The notes under the pieces were generated by a model, which made no database searches, had not been told where the DNA came from, and was given only the letters and a program-made list of their open reading frames with translations. From JANXQG01 sp963780045 (GTDB lineage Bacteria; Planctomycetota; Planctomycetia; Pirellulales; Thermoguttaceae), in the NCBI GenBank assembly GCA_963780045.1, contig CAVZZZ010000001.1, forward strand, positions 3,844,001 to 3,908,000: a stretch of DNA of 64,000 bases, in the 5' to 3' direction. The translations under genes and the position numbers were made by a program. The first letter of the stretch is position 1, and the number at the start of each line of letters is the position of its first letter. Below are positions 1 to 7,625 of this stretch, piece by piece.

Positions 1-258
1 CCGCCAAACGTTCTGCGGCGTCAAGACCCGTGCAACCGCTTCGCTGCCCTCGGTGTTACCCTTGCCGTTCACGTCGAGAATCCGGATAACCGCGTCGCAC
101 TCATCATTCGAGATTGGCCCCGGATCGTGCGACAGCACTTTCTCGCACCAAAACCGCCGGAACGCAACACTGTGCCGCCGCCAAACGTCGTCCTTCGCGG
201 CAGCATCGTAAGTCTGCCGGAACGTCGCTATCAAGCCGGCCATAGAGTCATTCTCCAC
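1..258 (-). CDS. Hypothetical protein, N-terminal 86 residues, runs off the window
   Basis: An open minus-strand frame runs from a GTG at 258 to the window edge without a stop. A purine-rich ribosome site (GGAGG, complement of 266-270) lies 7 nt before the GTG; an internal ATG at 243 is the alternative start. The visible protein is polar and aromatic-rich (MAGLIATFRQTYDAAAKDD..., then RRHSVAFRRFWCEKV), with no signal peptide or membrane segment. The segment ISNDECDAVIRILDVNGKGN is acidic and might be a loop or nuclease-like region, but I recognise no family. The 3' part is outside the window. Confidence 0.6.
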   Translation of the reverse strand, partial: MENDSMAGLIATFRQTYDAAAKDDVWRRHSVAFRRFWCEKVLSHDPGPISNDECDAVIRILDVNGKGNTEGSEAVARVLTPQNVWR

Positions 259-447
259 GGCAGGTCCTCCCTTGACGGTTGAGTTAAGCCTCAGAAATGG
301 GGACGAACAGCCCCCGATGCTAGCGTGCTGAACTCTGACCTGTCAAGCCCCGCAATTTTCATTTTGCATTTTTCAATTTGCAATCGCTTTTTTCCCCGCC
401 GCGATTTGACAACGCCGCGTTCCCGACCTAGCGTTTTTTTGGCCAGA

Positions 448-514
448 GGAATCAGAAGTCAGAGGTCAGAGATCAGACTTCCGACCGCTGACCGCCGACC
501 TCCGACCTCTGTCC
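448..514. repeat. Imperfect simple-sequence palindrome (AGGTCAGAG type)
   Basis: A stretch rich in AGGTCAG/AGATCAG words is followed by its near reverse complement rich in GACCTCCGACC words. The outer arms are 461-470 and 501-510 with one mismatch. It lies just upstream of the 225-residue gene at 547. It resembles in style, though not in sequence, the two palindromes further downstream (1243-1299 and 1970-2029). Confidence 0.55.
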
Positions 515-546
515 TCACCAACCACCCTCCACTCGAAAGGAAAGAC

Positions 547-1224
547 ATGCCCAGCTTAGCCCCTTATATGCCGACCCGCGAAGGCGATTTCACCAGTTGG
601 CTGGCCAACTTCAGTTCGTTGATTTCGGCTAGTCCGTCCATGTACGGGCTTTTGACCAGCGACGCCGCCACCATCGCCGCGCAGAACGCCATCTGGGCCG
701 CCGCCTACGGCCCCCTCACCTCCAACGCCACCAAGACCCCGCAGGCCGTGCAGGACAAGAACATCGCCAAGGTCGGCGTCACCGCCCAAGTCCGTACCTA
801 CGCGCAAGCCATAGCGAATAACCCCGGCGTCACGGCCGGCAACAAGCTGGCGCTGGGGCTCAATCCCAAGACCAGCACGCCCTCGCCCATCACGCCGCCC
901 GATTCGGTGCCGGTGCTCACCGTCCAGGCCGGCGCGAACCTGCAGCTTTACGTCCGCTATCGCGACAGCGTGAGCGTCAGCGTGAAGGCAAAACCCTACG
1001 GCGTCGGCTCCTGCCAGATCTACTACCAGGTCTCCGACACGCCGATCACCAGCGTGAGCCTGCTCACGCAGCCGGTCGTGGCCACGAAGTCGCCCACCAA
1101 AATCACGTTCCCCAATACGGCCGGCGGCAGCCAATGCTACCTGGCCGCCTACTGGCTGCTCAGGAACGGCCAGCGCGGCGATTGGGGCTCGATCGTGAGC
1201 TGCACCGTGCCGCAAGGGTCGTAA
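547..1224 (+). CDS. Conserved hypothetical protein (225 aa), fibronectin-like C-terminus
   Basis: The start is the ATG at 547, preceded by GAAAGGAAAGAC; a longer open frame upstream to 325 runs through the palindrome and is not credible. The first 40 residues contain the pattern PTREGDFTSWLANFSSLI, followed by an Ala-rich helical region. After about residue 110 the protein turns into beta-strand-like sequence (LQLYVRYRDSVSVSVKAKP, then VGSCQIYYQVSD, then CYLAAYWLLRNGQRGDWGSIV). This layout resembles a family of roughly 200-residue hypothetical proteins in Bacteroidota and Planctomycetota that end in a fibronectin III-like fold; that link is from memory of the pattern. Function unknown. No signal peptide. 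It is followed by another small gene, and the two are separated by a palindrome. Confidence 0.7.
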   Translation: MPSLAPYMPTREGDFTSWLANFSSLISASPSMYGLLTSDAATIAAQNAIWAAAYGPLTSNATKTPQAVQDKNIAKVGVTAQVRTYAQAIANNPGVTAGNKLALGLNPKTSTPSPITPPDSVPVLTVQAGANLQLYVRYRDSVSVSVKAKPYGVGSCQIYYQVSDTPITSVSLLTQPVVATKSPTKITFPNTAGGSQCYLAAYWLLRNGQRGDWGSIVSCTVPQGS

Positions 1225-1242
1225 GGCGGGCACAGTTTGAAG

Positions 1243-1299
1243 TTTTCAGTTTTCAGTGTTCAGTGCCGGAACTGAAAACTGAACACTGAAAACTGAAAA
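1243..1299. repeat. Perfect palindrome of TTTTCAGTGTTCAG words
   Basis: The 22-base arm 1243-1264 is the exact reverse complement of 1278-1299, with a 13-nt spacer containing GCCGGA. The arms are themselves tandem TTTTCAG/TGTTCAG heptamers, so the structure is both a tandem repeat and a long hairpin. It fills most of the gap between the genes ending at 1224 and starting at 1348 and could act as a transcription barrier or terminator. Confidence 0.8.
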
Positions 1300-1347
1300 C
1301 TGAACACTATCCATTAACCATACTCAATTTGAAAGGAACCTTCCATC

Positions 1348-1680
1348 ATGGCCAGTTATCCCGGAGCCAAAGTCCATCGCGTCTCGCGCAACCGCCTCAG
1401 CAAGGGGCAGCACGTCGTGATAGCCCCCGTTACCATCACCGCCACCGCCAGCACGACGACGATCACGCTGACGTTCTCCGTGCCGGTGATCGTCAGCGGC
1501 AACATCCCGCTGGTGAGCAGTGTCGGCGCGTTCGTCTCGCAGACGGTCGTCTCGCCCACCGAGGTGCAGCAGGTGTGGAGCGCCTCGCAGGCCACGGCCA
1601 CCTGGAGCATCGCCGGCGGCGTGCCGCAGATCGCCACCTTCCAAGGAGGAGGAAACGCCCCAGCGGGCGGCACCTTTTGA
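1348..1680 (+). CDS. Hypothetical beta-strand-rich protein (110 aa)
   Basis: ATG at 1348 follows GAAAGGAACCTTCC, a plausible ribosome site. The protein starts with a basic stretch (SYPGAKVHRVSRNRLSKGQH) and continues with Thr/Val-rich strands (VTITATASTTTITLTFSVPV). There is no signal peptide. It lies 123 bp after the 225-residue gene and is likely expressed with it. The translation ends at TGA 1678-1680; the same frame stays open after this stop until 1965, which could mean a separate small gene, a nonsense mutation or a nearby indel. Family not recognised. Confidence 0.6.
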   Translation: MASYPGAKVHRVSRNRLSKGQHVVIAPVTITATASTTTITLTFSVPVIVSGNIPLVSSVGAFVSQTVVSPTEVQQVWSASQATATWSIAGGVPQIATFQGGGNAPAGGTF

Positions 1681-1737
1681 GGTCGGCCTGGTCACGCTGC
1701 TGTCGCTGTCGCCGAGCTTGCTTGTCTTCAGCCCCCG

Positions 1738-1965
1738 GTGTTTTGGGCGTCCGGCACAGAGGACAGCATCGCCGACGTTATCACCGATTCCGCGCCCGTC
1801 TTCGCCGCCGGCGGCGGACCGTCGGCGAGCGTGCCGGTGGGCAGTTGGACCGGCGGCCCGCCGGCGGTCGACGACCCGTGGGCGATGGTCCCGCCGCTGG
1901 CGGTCATCACGCCCGCGCCGCCGGCTACGGGCTTTACGAACGCGGCCGGGCTGGTCGTGGCGTGA
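1738..1965 (+). CDS. Possible small hypothetical protein or 3' fragment
   Basis: An open frame of 75 codons starting at a GTG, in the same phase as the gene ending at 1680. The residues look protein-like (a stretch ending GSWTGGPPAVDDPWAMVPPL, then TPAPPATGFTNAAG), but no ribosome site is visible. The segment just before it reads as hydrophobic protein in a different frame (VTLLSLSPSLLVF, about 1690-1730). A frameshift around 1730 could join the two. Treat as a doubtful gene. Confidence 0.3.
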   Translation: MFWASGTEDSIADVITDSAPVFAAGGGPSASVPVGSWTGGPPAVDDPWAMVPPLAVITPAPPATGFTNAAGLVVA

Positions 1966-1969
1966 GTTC

Positions 1970-2029
1970 GTTTTCAGTGTTCAGTGTTCAGTGTTCAGCA
2001 CTGAACACTGAAAACTGAACACTGAAAAC
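1970..2029. repeat. Palindrome of TGTTCAG words, second copy
   Basis: Left half is TTTTCAG followed by three TGTTCAG units, right half the same words in reverse complement (CTGAACA, CTGAAAA). It shares its words with the palindrome at 1243-1299 but differs in number and order, so the two look like independently expanded or rearranged copies of one simple-sequence hairpin. It lies immediately downstream of the stop at 1965. Confidence 0.75.
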
Positions 2030-2038
2030 CCGCTCCCT

Positions 2039-2078
2039 TTCTCCCCTTCTCCCCTTCTCCCCTTCTCCCCTTCTCCCC
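2039..2078. repeat. Tandem repeat, five copies of TTCTCCCC
   Basis: Five exact 8-bp units TTCTCCCC in tandem directly follow the palindrome at 1970-2029. The 8-bp unit is not a multiple of three and the region is non-coding. Polypyrimidine tracts of this kind can vary in copy number by slippage. It lies about 110 bp before fdhA. Confidence 0.85.
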
Positions 2079-2188
2079 TTGCCCCCGACGGCAGGCCGGG
2101 TACTCGACGCCCCGGCCGATCGCCGCTACACTTAGGCGTAGTCACTGGGCACAATCTTACCACTCCTCATTTCCTGCGAGGCAATACT

Positions 2189-3385
2189 ATGGCAACCAAT
2201 CGCGGCGTCGCGTATATCAAACCGGGCGAAGTGCAAGTCCAATCGATCGATTTCCCCAAGCTGGAAGATCCGGGCACCGGCAAGAAGATCGAGCACGGCG
2301 TCATTCTGAAAATCGTCACGACGAACATCTGCGGCTCCGACCAGCACATGGTCCGCGGACGCACCACCGCCCCGGCCGGGCTGGTGCTGGGCCACGAAAT
2401 CACCGGCGAAGTGATCGAGGCGGGGCGCGACGTGCTGTTCATCAACAAAGGCGACATCGTCTCCGTGCCGTTCAACATCGCCTGCGGACGCTGCCGCAAT
2501 TGCAAGGAGGGCAAGACGGGCATCTGCCTGAACGTGAACAAGTCGCGGCCCGGCGCGGCCTATGGCTACGTCGATATGGGCGGCTGGGTCGGCGGCCAGG
2601 CCGAATACGTCATGGTGCCCTACGCCGATTTCAACTTGCTCAAATTCCCCAATCGCGACAAGGCGATGGCCAAGATTCGCGATCTCACGCTGCTCTCCGA
2701 CATTTTCCCCACCGGCTACCATGGCGCGGTCACTGCGGGCGTCGGGCCCGGCGCGGTAGTCTACGTGGCCGGCGGCGGGCCGGTCGGGCTGGCCTGCGCC
2801 GCCGCGTGCCAGTTGCTGGGCGCGGCCGTGGTGATCGTGGGCGACATGATCCCGGAGCGGCTGGCACAGGCCAAGAGCTTCGGCTGCGAAACGATCGACG
2901 TCGCCAAGCACGGCAACCTGGCCGAGCAGATCGAGCAGATCGTCGGCGTGCCGGAAGTCGATTGCGCGGTCGATTGCGTCGGCTTCGAGGCCCGCGGCCA
3001 CGGCCACGACGCCAAGACGGAACGCCCGGCTACGGTGCTCAATTCCATCATGGAGATTACCCGCGCCGGCGGCGGCCTGGGGATTCCTGGCTTATACGTT
3101 ACGGGCGATCCGGGCGCGGTGGACGAAAACGCCAAGATCGGCATGTTGGGCATCCGCATCGGCTTGGGCTGGGCCAAGAGCCACACCTTCTGCACGGGCC
3201 AATGCCCGGTGATGAAGTACAACCGCCAGCTCATGATGGCCATCATGCACGACAAGGTGCAAATCGCCAAGGCGTGCAACGTGACGCTCATCTCGCTGGA
3301 CGAGGCCGTGAAGGGCTATCGCGATTTCGACAAAGGCGCGGCGAAGAAGTTCGTCTTCGACCCGCACCACATGGTCAAAGCTTGA
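2189..3385 (+). CDS. fdhA: Glutathione-independent formaldehyde dehydrogenase, zinc alcohol dehydrogenase family
   Basis: A 398-residue protein matching the usual length of the Pseudomonas-type FdhA. It oxidises formaldehyde to formate with NAD+ in the cytoplasm. Visible features: catalytic zinc ligands Cys48 and His69-Glu70 (NICGSDQH and LGHE), structural zinc cysteines 99, 102, 105 and 113 (ACGRCRNCKEGKTGIC), and the NAD-binding glycine motif VYVAGGGPVGLA in the middle. The long insert typical of this subfamily (GFEARGHGHDAK) is present. ATG 2189 was chosen because the protein aligns from residue 1 in the family pattern. The stop overlaps the fdhD start by one base (TGATG), so the two are translationally coupled, placing formaldehyde and formate oxidation in one operon. 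Confidence 0.93.
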   Translation: MATNRGVAYIKPGEVQVQSIDFPKLEDPGTGKKIEHGVILKIVTTNICGSDQHMVRGRTTAPAGLVLGHEITGEVIEAGRDVLFINKGDIVSVPFNIACGRCRNCKEGKTGICLNVNKSRPGAAYGYVDMGGWVGGQAEYVMVPYADFNLLKFPNRDKAMAKIRDLTLLSDIFPTGYHGAVTAGVGPGAVVYVAGGGPVGLACAAACQLLGAAVVIVGDMIPERLAQAKSFGCETIDVAKHGNLAEQIEQIVGVPEVDCAVDCVGFEARGHGHDAKTERPATVLNSIMEITRAGGGLGIPGLYVTGDPGAVDENAKIGMLGIRIGLGWAKSHTFCTGQCPVMKYNRQLMMAIMHDKVQIAKACNVTLISLDEAVKGYRDFDKGAAKKFVFDPHHMVKA

Positions 3386-4290
3386 TGGACGAAGGGTTTT
3401 TGCAGGTTCCCGTCGACAAAAGCCACGGGCAATCGTGGCAAGCGGACCGCGATTGCGTGGCGGTCGAAGAACCGTTGGAAATCCGCTTGGGTTTCGGCGC
3501 GGTGGATGCACGAACCACTCGGAGCATCTCGCTCACGATGCGAACGCCCGGCAACGACGAGGAGCTGGCGGCGGGGTTCCTCGTCTCCGAGGGAATTGTC
3601 CGCCAGCGATCGGATGTCGAAAGCGTGCGAGCATGCGGACCGGGCGTGACAACGGGGACATCTCTGATTCGTGCGAAGCACCCTCCGGGCCGTTCCGGCG
3701 AATCAGAGATGTCCCCGTTGTCACGCCGCAACACGGTTCGCGTGGAACTGACCGCGGGTGTTGAAGTTGACCTCGCGCGGCTCCAGCGGCACTTCTATAC
3801 GACGTCCAGTTGCGGCGTCTGCGGCAAGACGTCGTTGGAAGCCCTGGCGCTAGGAGAGCCGCCGCCGCTGCCCGCGGACGGTCCGCTCGTGCCGGCCGAC
3901 GCGATCAGGACGCTGCCTGAGCACTTGCGCCAATCGCAGACCGTGTTCGACCGCACGGGCGGCCTGCACGCGGCGGGACTTTTCGACGGGGGCGGCAACG
4001 TCCTCGCCCTCCGCGAGGACGTGGGTCGCCACAATGCGGTCGACAAGCTGATCGGGGCCGAGTTCCTCGCCGGGCACCTGCCGCTGGGCGAGCGCGGCCT
4101 CTTGGTGAGCGGCCGGGCGAGCTTTGAACTGATGCAAAAGGCCCTCATGGCCGGCATTCCGATGCTGGCCGCCGTCGGTGCGCCCTCCAGCCTGGCGGTC
4201 CAATTGGCCGTACAATTCAACATGACCTTGATCGGCTTCCTCCGCGACGGCCGATTCAATGTTTACAGCGGCCGCTGGCGAGTAACGTAG
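3385..4290 (+). CDS. fdhD: Formate dehydrogenase accessory sulfurtransferase FdhD with an in-frame palindromic insert
   Basis: FdhD transfers sulfur from the IscS desulfurase to the molybdenum cofactor before it enters formate dehydrogenase. The active-site motif TSSCGVCGK carries Cys143 and Cys146 (Cys121/124 in E. coli), and the family motifs REDVGRHNAVDKL and SGRASFELMQKA follow, then the C-terminal PSSLAV. The protein is 301 residues, about 25 longer than usual. The excess lies at about residues 88-113 and is encoded by the palindromic element at 3643-3727. It sits in a variable loop before the strand NTVRVELTAG, so the fold may tolerate it. The gene begins at the overlapping ATG of fdhA and is followed by a hairpin and the FdhF-like gene, its expected client. 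Confidence 0.9.
   Translation: MDEGFLQVPVDKSHGQSWQADRDCVAVEEPLEIRLGFGAVDARTTRSISLTMRTPGNDEELAAGFLVSEGIVRQRSDVESVRACGPGVTTGTSLIRAKHPPGRSGESEMSPLSRRNTVRVELTAGVEVDLARLQRHFYTTSSCGVCGKTSLEALALGEPPPLPADGPLVPADAIRTLPEHLRQSQTVFDRTGGLHAAGLFDGGGNVLALREDVGRHNAVDKLIGAEFLAGHLPLGERGLLVSGRASFELMQKALMAGIPMLAAVGAPSSLAVQLAVQFNMTLIGFLRDGRFNVYSGRWRVT
3643..3727. repeat. In-frame palindromic element copy E1 (GGGGACATC arm type, plus orientation)
   Basis: The 29-base arm 3643-3671 is the exact reverse complement of 3699-3727; the core arms shared with other copies are 21 bases (AACGGGGACATCTCTGATTC plus G). The loop is 27 nt (3672-3698, starting TGCGAAGCACCCTCC). Core length is 21+27+21 = 69 bp, a multiple of three. 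In the fdhD frame it translates as TGTSLIR...KHPPGRSGESEMSP with no stop. The extended 29-base pairing of this copy reaches into flanking sequence. Confidence 0.93.
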
Positions 4291-4343
4291 GGTGGGACAA
4301 GCTCGCCGGGGCACACACTTGCGGTTCGCGAGCGCAGGCCCAC
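4291..4343. repeat. REP-like imperfect palindrome between fdhD and the fdhF-like gene
   Basis: The sequence begins GGTGGGACAAGCTCGC just after the fdhD stop and ends GCGAGCGCAGGCCCACC. The outer GGTGGG/CCCACC and inner GCTCGC/GCGAGC arms pair with mismatches between. This GGTGGG...CCCACC style is common in dispersed palindromes of several phyla (general knowledge, not checked here). It probably folds in the fdhD-fdhF transcript and could protect RNA ends or terminate some transcripts. Confidence 0.6.
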
Positions 4344-4353
4344 CAACTAAACC

Positions 4354-6827
4354 ATGCAAGACAACTCCCTTGACACCGAACGCCGCCAAGTTCGCGCCCA
4401 GCCGCCGGACGAGTTGACCGGCCTTTCCATTTCGCCTCCGGCCAAGTCGGCCGCGGGCATCAAGGCGGTCGCCGATTCCATGTTCCGCGTCTGGCGGGAA
4501 ATGGGTTTGTCCCGCGGCATTCGCGCGTTGCTGCGGCTCAACCAGCCGGGCGGGATCGATTGCATGAGCTGCGCCTGGGCCGATCCTGACGAGCACCGCA
4601 GCACTTTTGATTTTTGCGAAAACGGCGCCAAGGCCCTTGCCTGGGAGGCCGATACCGACCGCGTCACCGCGGAATTTTTCCGCAAGCACAGCGTCGTCGA
4701 GCTTTCCCAGCAGTCCGACTATTGGCTCGGCCAGCAAGGGCGGCTGACCGAACCAATGTGGCTCCCGCCGACCCGCTGCGCGGGCCCCGGCTACACATTA
4801 CGAGCCGATCTCCTGGGACGCGGCCTTCGACCTTATTGCACGCGAGTTGCACGCGCTGGCCTCGCCGGACGAAGCGATCTTCTATACCTCGGGCCGCACG
4901 AGCAACGAGGCGGCCTTTCTCTACCAGCTTTTTGTCCGCCAGTTCGGCACCAATAACCTGCCCGACTGCTCGAACATGTGCCACGAGTCGAGCGGCGCGG
5001 CGCTTAATCCGGTGATCGGCATCGGCAAGGGGACCGTTAAGCTGAGCGATTTCGACCAGGCCGGAGTCCTGCTCTTGATGGGCCAAAACCCCGGCACAAA
5101 CCATCCCCGCATGTTGCTCGCCTTGCAACGGGCGAAACGCAACGGCTGCAAGATCATCGCCGTCAACCCGCTCAAGGAAGCCGGCCTGATCGCCTTCAAA
5201 AACCCGCAAGAGGCTTCCGGGCTGCTGGGCTTCTCTACACCGCTGGCCGATCTCTACTTGCAGGTCCGCATCGGCGGCGACATGGCGCTGCTGAAGGGCC
5301 TGATGAAACTGCTTTTGGAGGCCGACTCGACAACGGGGACATCTCTGATTCGCCGGAAAGGCCCGGAGGGTGCTTCGCACGAATCAGAGATGTCCCCGTT
5401 TTCATCGGCATTGGATCGGCAATTCATCGCCGAAAACACCACGGGCTTTGACGCCTTGGCCGCCGACATCCGCGCCGCCGACTGGGACCAGCTCATCGCC
5501 CAGTCCGGCATATCGCGGGAGCAAATGGAGCAGGCGGCCGAGATGCTCCGCGGCACGCCGCGGATCATCGCCTGCTGGGCGATGGGGCTGACGCAGCATA
5601 CCGAGGCCGTCGGCACGATCCGGCAGGTCGTGAACCTTCTGCTGCTCCGCGGCAGCATCGGCAAGCCCGGCGCGGGCGTTTGCCCCGTCCGCGGACACAG
5701 CAACGTGCAGGGCGACCGCACAATGGGAATCTGGGAACGCCCGCCCGCGGCGCTCTTGGACAAGCTCCGCGAGGTGTTCGCCTTCGAGCCGCCGCGGCAC
5801 TTCGGCTTCGACACCGTGGAGGCGATCCATGCCATGCACGACGGCCGCGCCAAGGTCTTTTTTGCCCTGGGAGGCAATTTCCTCTCCGCCACGCCGGACA
5901 CCGAGTATACTGCCGACGCCTTGCGGCGCTGCTGCGCTGACGGTGCAGGTCTCCACGAAGCTCAATCGCGGGCATCTCGTCACCGGACGGCAAGCGCTCA
6001 TCTTGCCCTGCCTGGGACGCAGCGACATTGACTTGCAAGCCGGCGGGCCGCAATTCGTTTCGTGCGAGAACTCGATGGGCGTTGTGGAATCGTCTCGAGG
6101 CAACTTGCAGCCGCCCTCGCAGCACTTGCTCAGCGAGCCGGCGATCGTTACTCGCTTGGCGCGGGCCGTGCTAGAAAAGGGGTCGCTAGAAAAGGGGTCA
6201 GAACTGATTTCTGCGAAGCACCCTCCGGGCCGTTCCGGGAAATCAGTTCTGACCCCTTTTCTGTGGGAGTCGCTGGCAGACGATTACGACCGCATCCGCG
6301 ACTTGATCGCGCAGGTCATTCCCGGTTGCGAGGACTACAACCGCCGGGTGCGGCAGCCGGCCGGCTTCTATCTTCCCAACGCGCCGCGCGAAGGTCGCTT
6401 TCCGACCAAGTCCGGCAAGGCCGAGTTTTCGGTCAACTCCTTGCCGGAGCTGCGGCTTGAGCCGGGCCAGTTGTTCATGACCACGATCCGCACCCACGAC
6501 CAGTTCAACACCACCGTTTACGGCCTGAACGATCGCTATCGCGGCGTGCATAACGAGCGGCGGGTTGTGTTCCTTAACGCCGACGACATGCGCGAGCGCG
6601 GACTTTCCTCCGGCGACGCCGTCGACCTCACCAGTCACTTCAACGGCAGCACGCGCACCGCCCGTCAGTTCCGGGTTGTGCCTTATGATATTCCCCGCGG
6701 CTGCGCGGCCAGTTACTTCCCGGAGGCGAACGTGCTCGTGCCGATTGAAAGCGTGGCCAAGATGAGCAACACGCCCACGTCCAAGTGCATCGTGATAACG
6801 GTTAATAGGCGTGAGGCCAAACACTGA
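4354..6827 (+). CDS. FdhF/YdeP-type molybdopterin oxidoreductase (formate dehydrogenase-like), two frameshifts
   Basis: A molybdopterin-dependent oxidoreductase of the FdhF/YdeP type, expected to oxidise formate or a related substrate in the cytoplasm and to need FdhD, encoded just upstream. The N-terminus has the subfamily cysteines (DCMSCAWAD) and FCENGAKALAWEA; the middle has the cofactor motifs TSGRTSNEAAFLYQ, CHESSG, GQNPGTNHPRM and RGHSNVQGDR; the C-terminal cofactor domain has THDQFNTTVYG. The reading frame shifts twice: near 4771-4790, where the family pattern continues as THYEPISWDAAFDLIA, and near 5935, where one extra base is likely. The first shift coincides with a micro-palindrome. 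The gene also contains two palindromic elements (5329-5403, 6188-6262), each adding about 25 residues. Whether it is active or a pseudogene cannot be told from the sequence. Confidence 0.85.
4771..4787. repeat. Micro-palindrome inside the fdhF-like gene (ACCCGC-TGC-GCGGGC)
   Basis: ACCCGCTGCGCGGGC is nearly the reverse complement of the PEP3 unit. It occupies the place where the reading frame of the fdhF-like gene breaks. Removing 16 or 19 bp here would restore the family sequence MWLPP...ATHYEP, so it may be an insertion that caused the frameshift rather than a sequencing error. Confidence 0.5.
5329..5403. repeat. In-frame palindromic element copy E2 (GGGGACATC arm type, inverted)
   Basis: Core arms 5332-5352 and 5380-5400 are a perfect 21-base inverted repeat identical to those of E1. 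The loop 5353-5379 is the reverse complement of the E1 loop with one substitution, so the whole element sits in the opposite orientation. Because the arms are palindromic, the reading frame still gives TGTSLIR at the start and ESEMSP at the end, with RKGPEGASH in the middle. It lies between KLLLEADS and the segment ALDRQFIAENTTGFDAL of the fdhF-like protein. Confidence 0.93.
6171..6262. repeat. In-frame palindromic element copy E4 (GGGGTCAGAAC arm type) with a 15-bp tandem duplication
   Basis: Arms 6188-6211 and 6239-6262 are a perfect 24-base inverted repeat (AGAAAAGGGGTCAGAACTGA, then TTTC). The 27-nt loop 6212-6238 is identical to the loop of E1, although the arms differ. Core length 75 bp keeps the frame. 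Just before it, CTAGAAAAGGGGTCG occurs at 6171-6185 and again, with a different last base, at 6186-6200, giving the peptide LEKGSLEKGS. It lies between LARAV and WESLADDYDRIRD of the fdhF-like protein. Confidence 0.93.
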
Positions 6828-7082
6828 GCCTTGTACCTTGAAGCTCGACCCCACCCACTTGGGCTTCCGACTTCGATCGAATTTAGCCGAGTACAGTATA
6901 AATACAGCAAACGGCCAAAATCCCGGATTTGTTGGGAATCCGGCGCAGGTTTGACTATACTCCTTTTAGCCCGCGGGAATACGATGGCGGGCGCGCGGTG
7001 TGGTTCGGCCCTGGGGCCTGGGCGGCTTGTCGAACCAGACCGACGCTGGGATGTGGATTTCTCTTCTCATGGGGGTGGCGTT

Positions 7083-7625
7083 ATGCCACAAACGTCGGAA
7101 AGCCACGACTTCGGGAAGCTGTTGATTCAGTATCAACCGCGAATCTACGGGTTTATTCGCTCGTTGGTGCCCAACCGGGCCGACGCGGAGGACCTACTGC
7201 AAGAGACCGCATCGGTGCTCTGGCGGAAGTTCGAGGAATTCGATCCGGACTCGAATTTTCTGGCATGGGCGTTGAGCGTCGCCCGCTATCAGGTGCTCTA
7301 CTTTTACCAGAAGTCGAAGCGCGATGTGCTGCGTTTCAGCGAGGAATTCATCGACGCCGTCTCGGCCGATACGGTGGCCGAGTCGGTGCGGCTTGGCGGA
7401 CTGGAAGAAATGTTGTCCAAGTGCCTGGCCAAGCTGAGCGATCGAGACCGGCAATTGCTGGCGGCACGCTACTGGCAGGAACTTGCGCCCAAGACGCTGG
7501 CAGCCAAGCTGGGGCAACCGTTGAAGACGATTTACAGTTCGCTGGACCGCATCCGGCGTTACTTGACGGAATGCATGCGACGCCGCCTGACCGCTGAGCG
7601 GGGAGTGGCGGAGGAAAGGGCATGA
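7083..7625 (+). CDS. ECF-type RNA polymerase sigma factor (planctomycete/verrucomicrobial group)
   Basis: A 180-residue ECF sigma factor. Region 2 is DAEDLLQETASVLWRKFEEF with FLAWALSVARYQVLYF, region 4 is the helix-turn-helix around LSDRDRQLLAARYWQ and TLAAKLGQPLKTIYSSLDRI. The start ATG 7083 follows a GGGGGTGGCGTT run; earlier in-frame starts encode unrelated sequence. Its stop overlaps the next gene's ATG by four bases (ATGA), so it is coupled to the FecR-LamG protein, which presumably controls or reports to it. No anti-sigma gene of the classic zinc type is present. The giant PEP-CTERM gene downstream is the likely target. Confidence 0.9.
   Translation: MPQTSESHDFGKLLIQYQPRIYGFIRSLVPNRADAEDLLQETASVLWRKFEEFDPDSNFLAWALSVARYQVLYFYQKSKRDVLRFSEEFIDAVSADTVAESVRLGGLEEMLSKCLAKLSDRDRQLLAARYWQELAPKTLAAKLGQPLKTIYSSLDRIRRYLTECMRRRLTAERGVAEERA

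Noticed and set aside
2039..2078. TTCTCCCC array as a CRISPR-like repeat
   Set aside because: Contiguous 8-bp units without spacers; a simple tandem repeat.
3650..3720. Palindromic elements as transcription terminators
   Set aside because: They lie inside reading frames, have no T-run, and the loop is too long (27 nt) and conserved.
4354..6827. fdhF-like gene as two or three separate genes
   Set aside because: The pieces are consecutive parts of one FdhF/YdeP-type protein, so they are one gene with frameshifts.
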